Shown here in pieces: positions 7,290-15,390 of a DNA stretch of 64,000 nucleotides (positions are counted from its first letter, which is position 1; each line of letters starts with the position of its first letter). Made by a program: the position numbers and the translations under genes. Under the pieces are notes generated by a model. That model saw only the letters and a list, made by a program, of their open reading frames with translations. It ran no database searches and was not told the origin of the DNA. Origin of the DNA: Streptomyces sp. ISL-1 (lineage in GTDB: Bacteria > Actinomycetota > Actinomycetes > Streptomycetales > Streptomycetaceae); NCBI RefSeq assembly GCF_018614585.1, contig NZ_JAGGOI010000032.1, positions 1-64,000 on the forward strand, read 5' to 3'.

Positions 7290-8186
7290 ATGCTGCTGCA
7301 GGTGCTCGGCACCGCGGCGGGCGGCGGACTGCCCCAGTGGAACTGCGCGTGTCCCGGCTGTGCCGGGGCGCGCGCACACCCGCACCGGCGCCGTCGTCAT
7401 GCCTCACTCGCCCTGCGCGCGGACGAGGGCCGCTGGTATCTCGTCAACGCCACCCCCGACATCGGCGACCAGATCGAGGACAGCCACGCGCTGCGGCCCG
7501 GGCCCGGGCCGCGCGAATCGCCCGTGGCCGGAGTGATCCTCACCGACGCGGAACTCGACCACACTCTCGGCATCGCCCGGCTGCGCGAGGCCGACGGCTT
7601 CGACATCCTCGCCACCGGGCCGGTACGGGACGCCCTGCTCGGCCGGCTGCGCCTGGGCGAGGTACTCGCCCCGTACACCCGTATCGAATGGCGCGAGTTG
7701 GGCCACGAGGCGGAACCGCTCGTCAAGAGCGGCACCGTGGAAATAGATGCCGTACCCGTCTCGGCCAAACGGCCGCGGTACGCCACCGGCGCCGGACCGA
7801 ACGAGCGCACCTGGGTGGTCGCGCTGCGGCTGCGCGAGACCACGACCGGCCGCAGTCTGATCTACGCGCCCGCCCTCGCCCGCTGGACCGACGAGTTTCA
7901 GGAAGCTGTCGAGGAAGCCGACTGCGTCATTCTCGACGGCACCTTCTGGGACGACTACGAGCCGGTACGGACGTCGATCTCGGCCAAGACCGCCACCGGC
8001 ATGGGCCATCTGCCGATCGTCGGGCCGAACGGCACCGCACGACGGCTCTCCGGCCTGGACGCCCGCTGTCTCTATACGCATCTGAACAACACCAACCCCC
8101 TCGCCGACCCGGACGCCCCGCAGCACGCACTGCTCGGCGAATGGGGACTCGAGGTCGCCGCCGACCGAATGGTGATCGAGCTGTGA
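7290..8186 (+). CDS. pqqB: PqqB, PQQ biosynthesis hydroxylase
   Basis: A 298-residue metallo-beta-lactamase-fold protein of PQQ biosynthesis, reported for the family as an iron-dependent tyrosine hydroxylase acting on the precursor. The start has the PqqB hallmark LGTAAGGGLPQWNCACPGC, followed by NATPDIGDQIED and ILTDAELDHTLGIARL, in which the metal-binding Asp and His lie. GHLPIVGPNGT and LYTHLNNTNP near the C terminus match the distal part of the family. It begins 11 nt after pqqA and overlaps pqqC by 4 nt (GTGA), which indicates translational coupling. Confidence 0.96.
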   Translation: MLLQVLGTAAGGGLPQWNCACPGCAGARAHPHRRRRHASLALRADEGRWYLVNATPDIGDQIEDSHALRPGPGPRESPVAGVILTDAELDHTLGIARLREADGFDILATGPVRDALLGRLRLGEVLAPYTRIEWRELGHEAEPLVKSGTVEIDAVPVSAKRPRYATGAGPNERTWVVALRLRETTTGRSLIYAPALARWTDEFQEAVEEADCVILDGTFWDDYEPVRTSISAKTATGMGHLPIVGPNGTARRLSGLDARCLYTHLNNTNPLADPDAPQHALLGEWGLEVAADRMVIEL

Positions 8187-8881
8187 GCGCCACGATCTGG
8201 AGCCGGGAGGAGTTCACGACGCGGCTGCGCGCCGTGGCCACCGAGCGCTACCACGACCGCCACCCCTTCAACGTACGGATGCACGAAGGCGCCCTGACCC
8301 CCGCCGAGTTGCGCCGCTGGATTCTCAACCGCTTCCACTACCAGCGCCACATCCCCGTCAAGGACGCCCTGATCCTCGCCAAGTTCGACGACTCCGAACT
8401 GCGCCGCACCTGGCTGCGCAGGATCCAGGACCACGACGGGGAGAAGGACGGCGACGGCGGCATCGAGCGCTGGCTGCGGCTCGGCGAGGCCGCTGGGATC
8501 GATCGCGCGCGGCTCGAATCGGGGGAGGAAGTACTGCCCGGCGTACGGCTGGCGGTCGATGGTTACGTCAACTTCTGCCGGCTCCACAGCCGGCTGGAGG
8601 CCGTCGCCGCCTCGCTCACCGAGCTGTCCGCGCCCGCCATCATGCGCCGCAGAATCGCCGCGTTCGAGGAGCACTACCGCTGGATCGACGCCGACGGGCT
8701 CAGCTACTTCCGCAACCGGATCGGGCAGGGCAGCCGGGACAGCGAGGAGGCGCTCGCGCTGGTCCTCGAGTGGGCCCACACCCGGGATCAGCAGGAGGCG
8801 GCCGTCGCGGCGCTCGCCTTCAAATGCGACGTGCTGTGGTCGCTGCTCGACGCCGTCGAGTGCGCCGGGGAGCGGCCATGA
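8183..8881 (+). CDS. pqqC: PqqC, pyrroloquinoline-quinone synthase
   Basis: Catalyses the last step, ring closure and eight-electron oxidation of the intermediate to PQQ, without a cofactor. The 232-residue product is a compact all-helical protein of the heme-oxygenase-like/TENA fold. Family signatures are YHDRHPFNVRMHEG near the start, LNRFHYQRHIPVKDALIL, IQDHDGEK and FEEHYRWIDADGLSYF. The GTG start at 8183 overlaps the pqqB stop (GTGA) and gives the normal family length. It overlaps pqqD by 4 nt. Confidence 0.96.
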   Translation: MSATIWSREEFTTRLRAVATERYHDRHPFNVRMHEGALTPAELRRWILNRFHYQRHIPVKDALILAKFDDSELRRTWLRRIQDHDGEKDGDGGIERWLRLGEAAGIDRARLESGEEVLPGVRLAVDGYVNFCRLHSRLEAVAASLTELSAPAIMRRRIAAFEEHYRWIDADGLSYFRNRIGQGSRDSEEALALVLEWAHTRDQQEAAVAALAFKCDVLWSLLDAVECAGERP

Positions 8882-9132
8882 CCTGGAGGCCTGTGCTCTC
8901 GCGGTCGGTGGTGTTCCGGCACGACCGGGTGCGCGGCGCCGATCTGCTCGTACTGCCGGAGCGGGTGGTCGTGCTCCAGGGCAACGCCGGGTCCATCGTG
9001 CGGCTCTGCGACGGGGTACGCGACGTGGACGCGATTGTCGCGGAGCTCGCCGAGCGGCATCCGGGTGCGCCCGTGGCCGAGGAAGTGCCGGTGTTCCTGG
9101 GGCGGTTGCGCAAGGAGGGCTGGCTGAAATGA
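8878..9132 (+). CDS. pqqD: PqqD, PqqA-binding chaperone
   Basis: An 84-residue RiPP recognition element that binds the PqqA leader and presents it to the radical SAM enzyme PqqE. The segments LLVLPERVVVLQGNAGSI and LCDGVRDVDAIVAELAERH match the winged-helix PqqD fold, and the protein ends in FLGRLRKEGWL as is usual. ATGA overlaps occur at both ends, with pqqC and with pqqE, so the operon is tightly coupled. Confidence 0.95.
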   Translation: MTWRPVLSRSVVFRHDRVRGADLLVLPERVVVLQGNAGSIVRLCDGVRDVDAIVAELAERHPGAPVAEEVPVFLGRLRKEGWLK

Positions 9133-10262
9133 CCGAGGTCGTCACGGGAGTCTCCGGAGTCACCAGGGACAGTGGGGTCCAGCCGCCGTGGGCGCTGCTC
9201 GCCGAGCTCAGCCATGGCTGTCCCTTGCACTGCGCCTACTGCTCCAACCCCACCGAACTGGTCGGTCGGTCAGAGGAGTTGACCACCGCGCAGTGGGCCG
9301 AGGTTTTCCGGCAGGCCGCTGACCTGGGCGTCGTACAGTCTCATCTGTCCGGCGGGGAGCCGCTGTTGCGCCGCGATCTGACCGGGATCGTCGCCGCCGC
9401 CGACGGCGCGGGAATCCACACCCAGCTCGTCACCAGCGGTGTCGGGCTGCACGAGAAGCGGCTCGCGGCCCTGACGGCGGCCGGTCTGCGCAGCGTCCAG
9501 CTCTCCGTCCAGCATGCCGACCCCCGCGCCTCGGAGCTCATCGCGGGAGCCCGCTCCTTCGCCGCGAAGGAGCGCGCGGCCAGGCTCGTACGGGACGCGG
9601 AGCTGCCGCTGGGCCTCAACGTCGTACTCCATCGGGCCAATCTCGACGCCGTCGACGACCTTGTCGAACTCGGCCTTGCCTGGGGCGCGGAGCGGATCGA
9701 GCTCGCCAATACGCAGTTCTACGGCTGGGCCCTGCGCAACCGGGAGGCACTGATGCCGGACCGCGAACAGATCGCACGGGCACGCGAAGGCGTCGAGCGG
9801 TGGCGGGGACGGCTGGCCGGCCGGATGGAGCTGGTGTGGGTCGTGCCCGACTACATCGACGGCACCGCCAAACCCTGCATGGGCGGCTGGGGGGCGCTCT
9901 CGCTCACCGTCGCGCCCGACGGCACGGTCTATCCCTGCCCGGCCGCCGCCGCGCTGCCGGGACTGGACGCGCCGAACGTCAAGGACCACCGCCTGGAGTG
10001 GATCTGGCGCGAGTCGAAGACCTTCAACCTCTACCGCGGCGAGGAGTGGATGGGGGACCCGTGCCGCGGCTGCGAGCTGCGCACCAAGGACTTCGGCGGC
10101 TGCCGCTGCCAGGCGTACGCCCTCACCGGCGACGCCACCCGCACGGACCCGGCCTGCCACCTCTCGCCGGACCACGCTCTCGTACGCGACCTCGTCGACC
10201 GCCCGCGGCTCCCCGGGCCGATGGTCGCGCCCGCGTACGCCTACCGCAAGGAAGGACCATGA
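9129..10262 (+). CDS. pqqE: PqqE, radical SAM PqqA cross-linking enzyme
   Basis: A 377-residue radical SAM protein that forms the carbon-carbon bond between the PqqA glutamate and tyrosine. The radical SAM cluster motif CxxxCxxC is at Cys31, Cys35 and Cys38 (HGCPLHCAYC). A SPASM region with auxiliary iron-sulfur cysteines follows, in KPCMGGWG, YPCPAAAALPG, DPCRGCELR and GGCRCQAY. The ATG at 9129 overlaps the pqqD stop. The pqqE stop itself overlaps the next start (10259) by 4 nt, so the downstream pectin gene remnant is coupled to it. Confidence 0.96.
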   Translation: MTEVVTGVSGVTRDSGVQPPWALLAELSHGCPLHCAYCSNPTELVGRSEELTTAQWAEVFRQAADLGVVQSHLSGGEPLLRRDLTGIVAAADGAGIHTQLVTSGVGLHEKRLAALTAAGLRSVQLSVQHADPRASELIAGARSFAAKERAARLVRDAELPLGLNVVLHRANLDAVDDLVELGLAWGAERIELANTQFYGWALRNREALMPDREQIARAREGVERWRGRLAGRMELVWVVPDYIDGTAKPCMGGWGALSLTVAPDGTVYPCPAAAALPGLDAPNVKDHRLEWIWRESKTFNLYRGEEWMGDPCRGCELRTKDFGGCRCQAYALTGDATRTDPACHLSPDHALVRDLVDRPRLPGPMVAPAYAYRKEGP

Positions 10263-10735
10263 ATCGATTAGCCACCCTGCTGCTGGCAGCCGCACTCGCC
10301 GGCAGCACACTGTCCGCCGTGCGCGCCGATCATCCGCGCCGCGCCCTGCTCCTGACCCTGCTGCGGAATCTTGCCGCCGGCATCGAGAAGCACCAGGACC
10401 CGGCCACCGGCCGCTGGTTCCAGGTCGTCGACAAGGGGTCGCACGGCGACAACTGGACCGAGACCTCCTGCTCCGCCATGTTCACCTTCGCCCTGTCCCG
10501 CTCGGTGCAGCAGGGATATCTCGACGCGCACTACGCGCAGGTTGCGCAGCGCGGATACCAGGGTGTGCTGGAAAAGATCTCGGTCGGCGGCGACGGCCGC
10601 ACCAGTCTCACCGACATCTCCATCGGGACAAATGTCGGGAATTACAGCTACTACATCAACCGCGACCGGAAGACGAATGACTTCCACGGTCTCGGCGCCT
10701 TTCTCATCATGAACGAACAACTCCGGGCGAGGTAG
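10259..10735 (+). pseudogene. Truncated GH105 unsaturated rhamnogalacturonyl hydrolase
   Basis: The reading frame is open and has a signal peptide (LATLLLAAALAGSTLSAVRA), but the product is only 158 residues, where GH105 enzymes have about 350-380. Residues after about 24 match the C-terminal half of the family: QDPATGRWFQVVDKG, NWTETSCSAMFTFAL and a DFHGLGAFLIMNEQ ending. The catalytic N-terminal half of the alpha/alpha barrel is missing. The join falls right after the signal peptide and keeps the frame, so an internal deletion of roughly 200 codons is the simplest explanation. It overlaps the pqqE stop by 4 nt and has an AAGGAAGG ribosome site. Codon 4 is TTA, rare in Streptomyces and read by the bldA tRNA. 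Activity is unlikely. Confidence 0.7.
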
Positions 10736-10741
10736 AGGGAA

Positions 10742-11521
10742 ATGACCGCATCACGCAGAGCCGTACTGGGCGCAGCCATCGGCGCCGCCGCGGCGGGACT
10801 GCCCCAGCTCGCGACCCCGGCGAGCGCCGCCTCCTGGCAGCTGCGCTGGTCGCCGTCCGCGAGCGGCGACAAGCTCAAGGCCTTCGAGACCATCGAGGAC
10901 GACCGGGCGGACTCGCACCCGGCCGCAGCGCCGCACATCTTCGCCGAGGGAGACAACTTCCGGTTCAACATGCACACCCAGGACCGGGACACCAGCACCG
11001 ACCGGCAGCGCCACGAGGTCACCGGCTGCCGCACCGGCAGCTCCTACCTCCAGTGGAAGTCCGGCCAGACCTGGCGGATCACGTACTCCATGTTCATACC
11101 GAGCACGCTGAAGGCGACGACCAGCTTCACGCACATCATGCAGATGAAGCAGCCCGGAGCGGGATCGTCGCCGATCGTCGTGCAGTCGCTGCGACGCGTC
11201 AACGGCGTGCAGACCATCGAGCTCAAGGTCATCGAGGGGGAGGTCCTCGTCGGCCGTACGAACCTGGAACCGCTGCACAACAAGTGGATCGACGTCGACT
11301 TCCAGATCAAGATCGGCAACGGCACGTCCGGCTCCGTCCGCTGGATCCTCAAGACCGGCGGCAGCACGGTGATCGACAAGTCGAAGTCGGGAGTCGACAC
11401 CTTCCTCGCGGACCGGGTGCGCCCCAAGTGGGGCATCTACCGCTCCCTCGGCGACAGTTCGGGCTCCCTGCAGAACTGCCACATGCTCCTCACCAATATG
11501 CGCGGCTATCAGCTCGTCTGA
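10742..11521 (+). CDS. Tat-exported polysaccharide lyase-like protein
   Basis: A 259-residue secreted protein. The leader has twin arginines (SRRAVLGAAIGAAAAG) and ends in ATPASA, near residue 30. The mature part looks like a beta jelly roll of the heparin-lyase-I/alginate-lyase type, with FRFNMHTQDRD, WRITYSMFIPS, FTHIMQMKQPG and NKWIDVDFQIKIGNG segments and KWGIYRS near the end. The exact lyase family and substrate are not certain. Its position 6 nt after a GH105 remnant and 10 nt before a GH28 gene suggests pectin or a related uronic-acid polymer. It appears intact, unlike both neighbours. Confidence 0.7.
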   Translation: MTASRRAVLGAAIGAAAAGLPQLATPASAASWQLRWSPSASGDKLKAFETIEDDRADSHPAAAPHIFAEGDNFRFNMHTQDRDTSTDRQRHEVTGCRTGSSYLQWKSGQTWRITYSMFIPSTLKATTSFTHIMQMKQPGAGSSPIVVQSLRRVNGVQTIELKVIEGEVLVGRTNLEPLHNKWIDVDFQIKIGNGTSGSVRWILKTGGSTVIDKSKSGVDTFLADRVRPKWGIYRSLGDSSGSLQNCHMLLTNMRGYQLV

Positions 11522-11531
11522 GGAGGACGAG

Positions 11532-13452
11532 ATGACCAGCTTACGGAGAACAGCCGCTACCGCCTTACTGGGCTTCCTGGTCGCCCTGGGCGTCGCCCAG
11601 CCGCCGGCCGGGGCCGAGCCGCCCGCGCCACCGCCGCTCCGGCGGCCGCCCCCCTCGCCGCCGAGTTCAATGTCCGTGACTTCGGCGCGGTGGGCAACGG
11701 CTCCACCAACGACACCTCCGCCATCAACAAGGCCATCACCGCGGCCAACACGGCCGGCGGCGGGATCGTCCGCTTCCCGTCGGGGACGTACGAGTCCAAG
11801 AACACCATCAGGATGAAGAGCGATGTCACCCTGCAACTGGACGCCGGGTCGACGATCAGCGGCAACGGCGCGGACACCTATGATCCGCCCGAGCCGAACC
11901 CGTGGGACGACTACCAGGACTACGGCCACAGTCACTTCCACAACGCCGTGATCTACGGAGACAACCTCACCAACATCGGTTTCACCGGCTCCGGAGTCAT
12001 CGACGGCGACGGCGCGCTGATCATCGGCAACCCGAAGCCGGGCGAGGCCGACAAGATCATCTCGTTGACCCGCTGCAAGAACCTCACCCTCAGCGGCATC
12101 ACCCTGCGCGAGGGCGGCCACTTCGCGGCGCTCATCAACGACTGCGACAACGTCGTCTCCGACCGGCTCGTCATCGACACGGCGATGGACCGCGACGGCT
12201 GGAACATCATCTCGACCACCAACGTCAGGATCAGAGGCGCCCATCTGGAGGCCAACGACGACGCGCTCGCCTTCAAGAGCGACTACGCGCTCGGCGCGAA
12301 GCTCAACAACGGGCATGTCACCGTCACCGACTCCTATCTCTCGGCCGGCTGCTGCAACGCCCTGATGTTCGGCTCCGAGACCTGCGGCGACTTCACCGAC
12401 TACCGCTTCGAGGGGATCACCATCAAGGGCTCCGGCAAATCCGGCCTCGGTCTGGTCTCCATGGATGGCGCCAAGATCTCCGACGTCCATTACAAGGACA
12501 TCACCATGACCGATGTCCGCTCGCCGATCATGCAGAAGGTCGGTACGAGAAAACGCTGCGGGAACAACCCCGGCGTCGGCTCCATCAGCAACGTCACGTA
12601 CACCGACATCAAGGCCACCGGCACCACCCCGTCCTTCTCGCCGACCCTGTGGGGCGAGTCGGGCAGCGGCCGCATCCACGACATCGGCTTCACGAACGTC
12701 GACATCACCGTGCCGGGCGGAAACGGCACCATGTCCACCAACCCGCCGGGCAACGACCCCAAGGACTACAACCCCAAGGCGATCGGCACCCGGCCCGCCT
12801 GTGGCTGGTACATCCGAAATGCCGACAACGTCCGCTTCACCGACAGCGAGGTGCGGTTCGCGGCCAACGACGGACGGCCCGCCGTCATCGCCAACAACAG
12901 CGCCGGCATCCACTTCGACCGCTTCACGGCCCAGCGTGGCAGCAACAGCCCGTCGGACCTGCTCTTCCAGAGGTGAACGGATACTGCGTCGTGGGCAGCG
13001 CCAACACCGGCGGCGGCGCGCTGCGCGTGAGCCAGACCGGCTCCAGCCAGAACTGCGACGGCGGCGGCCCCTCGCCCACCCGGTACGAGGCGGAGAAAGC
13101 CGCCTACTCCGTGGGCTCCACCGTCGACTCCGACCACACCGGCACGGGCTTCGTCAACACAGCCAACGCGGTCGGGGCGTATGTGGAGTGGACGGTGAAC
13201 GCCACCACAGCGGGCACAGCCGACCTCGTACTCGCCTACGCCAACGGCACCCCCACCGCCCGCCCCATGGACATCGCCGCCAACGGCGTCACCGTCGCCG
13301 CCGACTCCCCCTTCGCCGGCACCGGCGCCTGGACCAGCTGGCGAACCGTCACCCTGCCCGTCGCACTCAAGGCGGGCGCCAACACCGTCCGGGCCACCGC
13401 CACCACGGCGGGCGGCGCACCCAATCTCGACTATCTGGACGGCCCGGCATGA
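11532..13452 (+). pseudogene. Frameshifted GH28 polygalacturonase with CBM35-like tail
   Basis: A secreted pectinase split over three frames. A signal peptide (TAATALLGFLVALGVAQPPA) starts at ATG 11532. The GH28 right-handed beta-helix is read in another frame to a stop at 12974-12976; its first conserved codons are around 11669, AEFNVRDFGAVGNG, and the active-site pair lies in EANDDALAFKS. A third frame, from about 12973, encodes NGYCVVGSANTGGG and a CBM35/CBM6-like domain (RYEAEKAAYSVG to NLDYLDG) to 13452. Each change is a -1 shift. The first lies in the G/C-rich stretch at about 11615-11660. The second fits loss of one G in AGGGTG at about 12971-12975. Codons 4 and 12 of the leader are TTA. 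Real decay and sequencing error are both possible. Confidence 0.75.
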
Positions 13453-13482
13453 CCAGTCGCCTCTGGGCGCGTCTGCTCTCGT

Positions 13483-13527
13483 GCCGGGGTACGCGCCGAG
13501 GGCCTTCGGGTCGGCGCGTACCCCGGC
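13483..13527 (+). terminator. Strong hairpin after the pqq-pectinase run
   Basis: A perfect 17-bp stem (13483-13499 with 13511-13527) encloses an 11-nt loop. It starts 31 nt after the end of the CBM-encoding frame and marks the likely end of the transcript that begins at pqqA. The rest of the 229-nt gap to the phosphatase gene shows nothing else. Confidence 0.8.
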
Positions 13528-13681
13528 CGCCATGCCCTCGGCGAGCACCCTGCCCGGAAACATGCTCAGTGCCTGTTTCCGAACACTGCCCTTGGGAGGC
13601 CAGTTGGCCAGACGTGGAAGGGTGACCGTCGTCCGCGTGGGCGGCACTATCCAGTTCGGATTCGGTTGACGTCGAGGTTAC

Positions 13682-14938
13682 TCAGTCAAGGACCGCGAGG
13701 TGGTCGGCGGCGCCGCCGTGCCACTCGATCATGAAGAGGGTGGCGTCGTCGCTGGTGCGCCCGCCCCGTTCCTTCTTCAGTGTGTGGGAGAGCCGGCGCA
13801 GATCCGCCCGCATTCCGTCTGACGGCTCCTGCCCCAGGCGGTTGACGCACTGGATGAGGCGTTCCTCACCGAAGGTCTCCCCGCCGTCGACGCGCTCCTC
13901 GATGATGCCGTCGGTGTAGCACAGGACCCGGTCGCCCTGCCGGAGCGTGTGCTCTCTGATGCGGGGCACCTCACCTCCGAAGCCGACGGGCAGCGTCGTA
14001 GCACTCTCCAGCTGCCGCACGACCTGGCCGTCGCGGATCAGCAGCGGCGCGGGGTGGCCCGCGTTGACCAGCTCCAGCTCACCGGTTGTGATGTTCAGGT
14101 GCATCAGCTGCGCGGTGACGAAGTGGTCGTTGCCGAACTGCCGGGAGATGGCCTGGTCCATGAACGCGTACTTCTCGGCCAGGCTGACGAACACACGCCG
14201 GGCATGGCGGTAGGCGCCGATGGCGATGGTCGCCATCGCGGCGGCGTCCAGGTCGTGGCCCATCGCGTCGATCACGGCCATGTGCAGGATGTTGTCGTTG
14301 AGGGCGTAGTCGAAGCTGTCACCGGCGACGCGGTAGGCGGGCTCCAGGATGCCTGCCACCTGAACCTGGGGCACGGTCATCGTCAGCGGCGGCAGCAGCC
14401 CCCACTGGATCTCCGCGGACACGCTCATCGGCTCCCGACGCCGGGCCAGGAAGAACTGGTCGGTGTAGGCGTTCTTGGTGACCAGCATGTCGGCGACCAG
14501 GCCGGCGAGCCGGCGCAGCAGGCGCCGGTCATCGTCGCCGACGACATCCAGCGTCAGGGCCATGACGCCCACCTGATCGCTTCCGTCCAGCAGGGGCAGA
14601 TACATCCGCACGCCGCCGGCCTGCGGTACCTCGACGACGTCCACACGCAGGAAGGCCCGGCCGGCGGGGGAGTCGGCCATCGGCTCGGGCTGGCCCACGT
14701 GCAGCTTCCTGCCCGGAAGAGGCACCAGCAGCTCCTGCGCATAGTCCTGGAGCAGGATGGACACCTCGCGGCCGCCGATCCTGGCCACCTCCTCCGCGAC
14801 CAGAGGGGCGATCAGCTGCGGCGGCAACAGCCGCGCCCGATCCAGCAGCAGACCGAGCAACCGCTCACCGAAACCCTCCGACCGATCCACGCTCTCCTCG
14901 CCCATGCCCCGCCTCGCCACCTCCTCCCTGCCACCCAT
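13682..14938 (-). CDS. GAF-SpoIIE (PP2C-type) serine phosphatase
   Basis: A cytoplasmic RsbU/SpoIIE-like phosphatase, expected to dephosphorylate an anti-anti-sigma factor or act in a related partner-switching pathway. From ATG 14938 it is about 418 residues. The N-terminal 180 residues form a GAF-like sensor, with RMYLPLLDGSDQVGVMAL. The C-terminal 240 residues form the PP2C-like SpoIIE domain with metal ligands in GDSFDYAL, VIDAMGHDLDAA, LVNAGHPAPLL, LCYTDGIIEER and SDDATLFMIEW. ATG 14938 follows a GGAGG element; a start at 14992 is open but lacks one. No anti-sigma or STAS partner is adjacent, so its target is unknown. Confidence 0.88.
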   Translation of the reverse strand: MGGREEVARRGMGEESVDRSEGFGERLLGLLLDRARLLPPQLIAPLVAEEVARIGGREVSILLQDYAQELLVPLPGRKLHVGQPEPMADSPAGRAFLRVDVVEVPQAGGVRMYLPLLDGSDQVGVMALTLDVVGDDDRRLLRRLAGLVADMLVTKNAYTDQFFLARRREPMSVSAEIQWGLLPPLTMTVPQVQVAGILEPAYRVAGDSFDYALNDNILHMAVIDAMGHDLDAAAMATIAIGAYRHARRVFVSLAEKYAFMDQAISRQFGNDHFVTAQLMHLNITTGELELVNAGHPAPLLIRDGQVVRQLESATTLPVGFGGEVPRIREHTLRQGDRVLCYTDGIIEERVDGGETFGEERLIQCVNRLGQEPSDGMRADLRRLSHTLKKERGGRTSDDATLFMIEWHGGAADHLAVLD

Positions 14939-15390
14939 ACCGGTCACCGCCTCCGCACAACGTGAACCTGGGAAGCCGCCGGAGCGGCTCATTACGCCAT
15001 GCGCAGCATGTCGGCCCGCGCCCGCAGGACGGGAGCTCGTGTGGATGGTGCCGCCGGGACTGCCCCCGCGTCCTGCGCAGGTCGGCGGTTGGATGCGGGA
15101 AACGTGGGTGTGGCCGACGTACGCCGATCCCAGGTCAGGTACCGGGCCATCAGGGTGAGTTGCCGCTTAGGCTTGGGATGTCAGGCCGCTGCCTGCGTCA
15201 GGTAGTACGGGGTGATGTCGCGCCGTTCGGCAGGCCGGGCCTTGCGGCGGTCGAGTCGTCGCGGGGCTCCGGGCGGCCAAGTTCTTTGAGCCATCCAACG
15301 GCGACAAGCTCACAGCCATACCCAGAACCCCTGGGTCCGCCGATCTTACGAATGACCAACTCAGACCCACGCTTGGAAGGTTGGACAAGC
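14939..15390. other. 452-nt region without a supportable gene
   Basis: This gap lies between the starts of the phosphatase gene and the end of the acyl-CoA synthetase gene, both on the minus strand. It has only short frames without conserved motifs. One minus-strand frame at 15181-15294 would encode 37 residues of basic, arginine-rich sequence. It could be the tail of a lost gene, but nothing identifies it. No strong hairpin was seen. Confidence 0.5.

Noticed and set aside
10751..12913. A 720-codon minus-strand frame across the pectin genes
   Set aside because: Its sequence is repetitive Val/Gly/Asp without domain signatures, while the plus strand has clear signal peptides and family motifs.
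10259..13452. Interpretation of the GH105 and GH28 defects as programmed frameshifting
   Set aside because: No slippery heptamer or downstream structure is evident at the junctions, and the GH105 defect is a deletion, not a shift.
15181..15294. A 37-codon minus-strand frame in the gap before the acyl-CoA synthetase
   Set aside because: Too short, arginine-rich, and without a ribosome site or recognisable family. It is mentioned only as a possible gene remnant.
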